From: Typha latifolia | Lineage: Eukaryota > Streptophyta > Magnoliopsida > Poales > Typhaceae | Length of the DNA: 64,000 bases | Reading direction: 5' to 3' | Assembly: GCA_019914945.1 (NCBI GenBank) | Contig: CM034113.1 | Location: forward strand, 496,001 to 560,000 | Shown: piece after piece, positions 62,693-64,000 of the stretch | How positions within the stretch are numbered: the first letter of the stretch is position 1 | How the letters are laid out: each line of letters opens with the position of its first letter | Program-made: the position numbers and the translations under genes | The notes under the pieces: model-generated | Database searches by the model: none | What the model was told of the DNA's origin: nothing | The model's input: only the letters and a program-made list of their open reading frames with translations

Positions 62693-62713
62693 AACCCTAA
62701 CCCTAACCCTAGC
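62693..62713 (+). promoter_or_regulatory. Telo-box repeats (AAACCCTAA) in the 5' leader
   Basis: Three consecutive CCCTAA-type units (AACCCTAACCCTAACCCTAG) lie about 180 bases before the ATG at 62890, within a pyrimidine-rich leader. Interstitial telo-boxes are common in promoters and leaders of plant housekeeping and translation-related genes. This is not a chromosome end. Confidence 0.7.
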
Positions 62714-62889
62714 CTTAGACTCGTCCAAAACCTCATCCTCTTATTCAACCCCATTCCACTCTCCTTTCGGATCCCTCATTTCTACTCCCCTTCGTCCCTC
62801 GGGTCCTCCGCCTCCCTCCGGTTTGGAACCCTAACTCGACTCTCCCCATTACGATCTCCCCACTTTCCGATTCGGGTGCGTTTTGAGTG

Positions 62890-64000
62890 ATGGTGGCGAA
62901 CAAGGTTGATCTGCCGGAGGATCTGATCCCGTCGAAGCTGGCCGAGGAGGCACGGGCGGCGAAAGGTATGGATTTGGGTTTCGGATCAATTCTTTTTTGT
63001 ATGCTATTCTTGTAATGGAACGATAGGATCGTGTTGCAATCGTTCCCTATATATGTATATCTTTTGGTGTCCAATCTTCTGCTCACGTTTTGGGTTTTAT
63101 TTAGTAAATTAGACAATGGGTGTTAAAATCTCTTATTCACTCCTCATTTCGTGGAATAATTGGTAGTTATTTTATTTACTAGAGGAGATTGGTTCATCTG
63201 AGTTCTTTATAGCGGATCATCATGTGGAAGTAATGAACGTAGAAGTTGATTCCGTGGAGCGACTCCAGCATTGTTTTTTTGGATCTTATCTTGGTCTAGT
63301 TTTCTTGATACTGTTTCCTGGTTTATCTATAAAATAATTCCTATGTTTATTTGTTGGTAGTGCATGATAACTGGGATTACCGTGCTTTTCTGTCCGTTAA
63401 AATGTTATTTAACTTTTGGGCGTTAAGTGTTCATGTTGACTAGTGAAGTGTTGAGTTGTTGCTCCATTTGCGCAGATGACACAACCGTGGAAAATGGTGA
63501 TGGCAAGGGGCTCGCAGGAATTCTTGCAGAAACTATAGGTAGCTGTCTAACAGTCGCTTTTGACCATTCTATTTTGCACATGCATGGTTCTGGTTATTGT
63601 CTTGCTGTTACTTTACCTGGGAACAATAGGATATTGTGATTTGTGAATTTGGTTTCCCTTCTCTTCTCCAATGGCAAAAGTGGGAGGAGGGAACTGCTAA
63701 ATTGATGGTTGTTTCTACAATGACAATCCTTGCATTTTCTCTTGTGTCATTGCCATTGCTGTGTTATCAGCATACATTTCACACTGTCTGCTCCTTTGTA
63801 TTTATGTGGTGCTGGTTCAAAATATTATGTTTCATCATAACTCAATATCCTCATTTGGTAGAATAATGGTAACTTATTTGGGGTCGGCTGTATAATTCAT
63901 TTCTCTTCATTTCTCTCTTTTTAATGCAAGTGTTCATCAAATCAAGCACTACCACATTTTTTTTTTGACTAATTTACTCGAGTTAGTTTTTGTTATTTCC
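62890..64000 (+). CDS. 5' part of a plant gene, possibly GYF-domain protein (3' partial)
   Basis: Exon 1 is 62890-62965 (MVANKVDLPEDLIPSKLAEE..., donor AAAG/GTATGG). Exon 2 is 63476-63538 (acceptor TGCGCAG, donor ATAG/GTAGCT), encoding DDTTVENGDGKGLAGILAET. The joins keep frame through 46 codons plus one base. The rest of the gene lies beyond the window; 63539-64000 looks intronic. The VDLPEDL...SK opening followed by an acidic stretch and a G-L-A/G-x-L segment recalls the N-termini of plant GYF-domain (EXA1/PERQ-like) proteins, but no GYF domain is in view, so this is a guess. It is divergent from the polymerase gene, with the LINE relic between them. Confidence 0.5.

Noticed and set aside
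62693..62713. True telomere
   Set aside because: Only about three units, embedded in a gene leader with coding sequence after it.
63427..63866. Two plus-strand frames near the window end
   Set aside because: The first overlaps exon 2 but reads through the splice donor; the second is intronic with no protein-like signal.
1..64000. CRISPR array, bacterial operon or integrated virus
   Set aside because: Repeats present are microsatellites, LTRs, MITEs and local duplications; no spaced palindromic array, operon structure or viral coding block is seen.

Overview
The window is nuclear DNA from a flowering plant. The genes have many short exons with GT/AG introns, one gene encodes an IQ+BAG protein of the plant type, one leader carries telo-box repeats, and the introns hold plant-type solo LTRs, hAT-like MITEs and a LINE. 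Codon use and protein style look monocot, possibly palm-like, but that is an impression and not a tested placement. No bacterial, organellar or viral coding block is present.

Layout. 1-5.8 kb is AT-rich, with at most a weak small-gene candidate on the minus strand (about 2.59-4.66 kb). 5.84-13.15 kb (+) is a ten-exon, fully in-frame amidohydrolase of the MTA/SAH-deaminase and chlorohydrolase type, 475 aa. 15.14-16.34 kb (+) is a single-exon gene for an IQ-motif plus BAG-domain co-chaperone regulator, 398 aa; its promoter has a TATA box and heat-shock-element patterns. 17.30-58.43 kb (-) is one 41-kb gene for the catalytic subunit of DNA polymerase epsilon. I traced 49 coding exons by hand; all junctions keep the frame, giving 2,216 residues with exonuclease, polymerase, CysX and C-terminal zinc-finger residues in place. 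58.9-61.9 kb (+) is a decayed LINE. 62.89 kb to the window end (+) is the 5' end of another gene, possibly a GYF-domain protein, with a telo-box leader.

The polymerase gene is the main feature. Its coding sequence is intact, but its introns have absorbed many mobile elements: two nested solo LTRs with exact 5-bp target duplications in intron 35, a three-level nest (MITE in solo LTR in older LTR relic) in intron 15, and three further hAT-like MITEs with 8-bp duplications in introns 12 and 29. The promoter carries a canonical E2F site and a short tandem repeat array.

The genes do not form an operon or pathway. They are neighbours with separate roles: nucleoside or one-carbon salvage (amidohydrolase), stress chaperone regulation (BAG), leading-strand DNA synthesis (Pol epsilon) and an unassigned 3' partial gene. 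I found no convincing new biological system. The notable signals are the nested transposon strata, the promoter elements and some local duplications. There are no CRISPR arrays, rRNA genes or intact tRNA genes.
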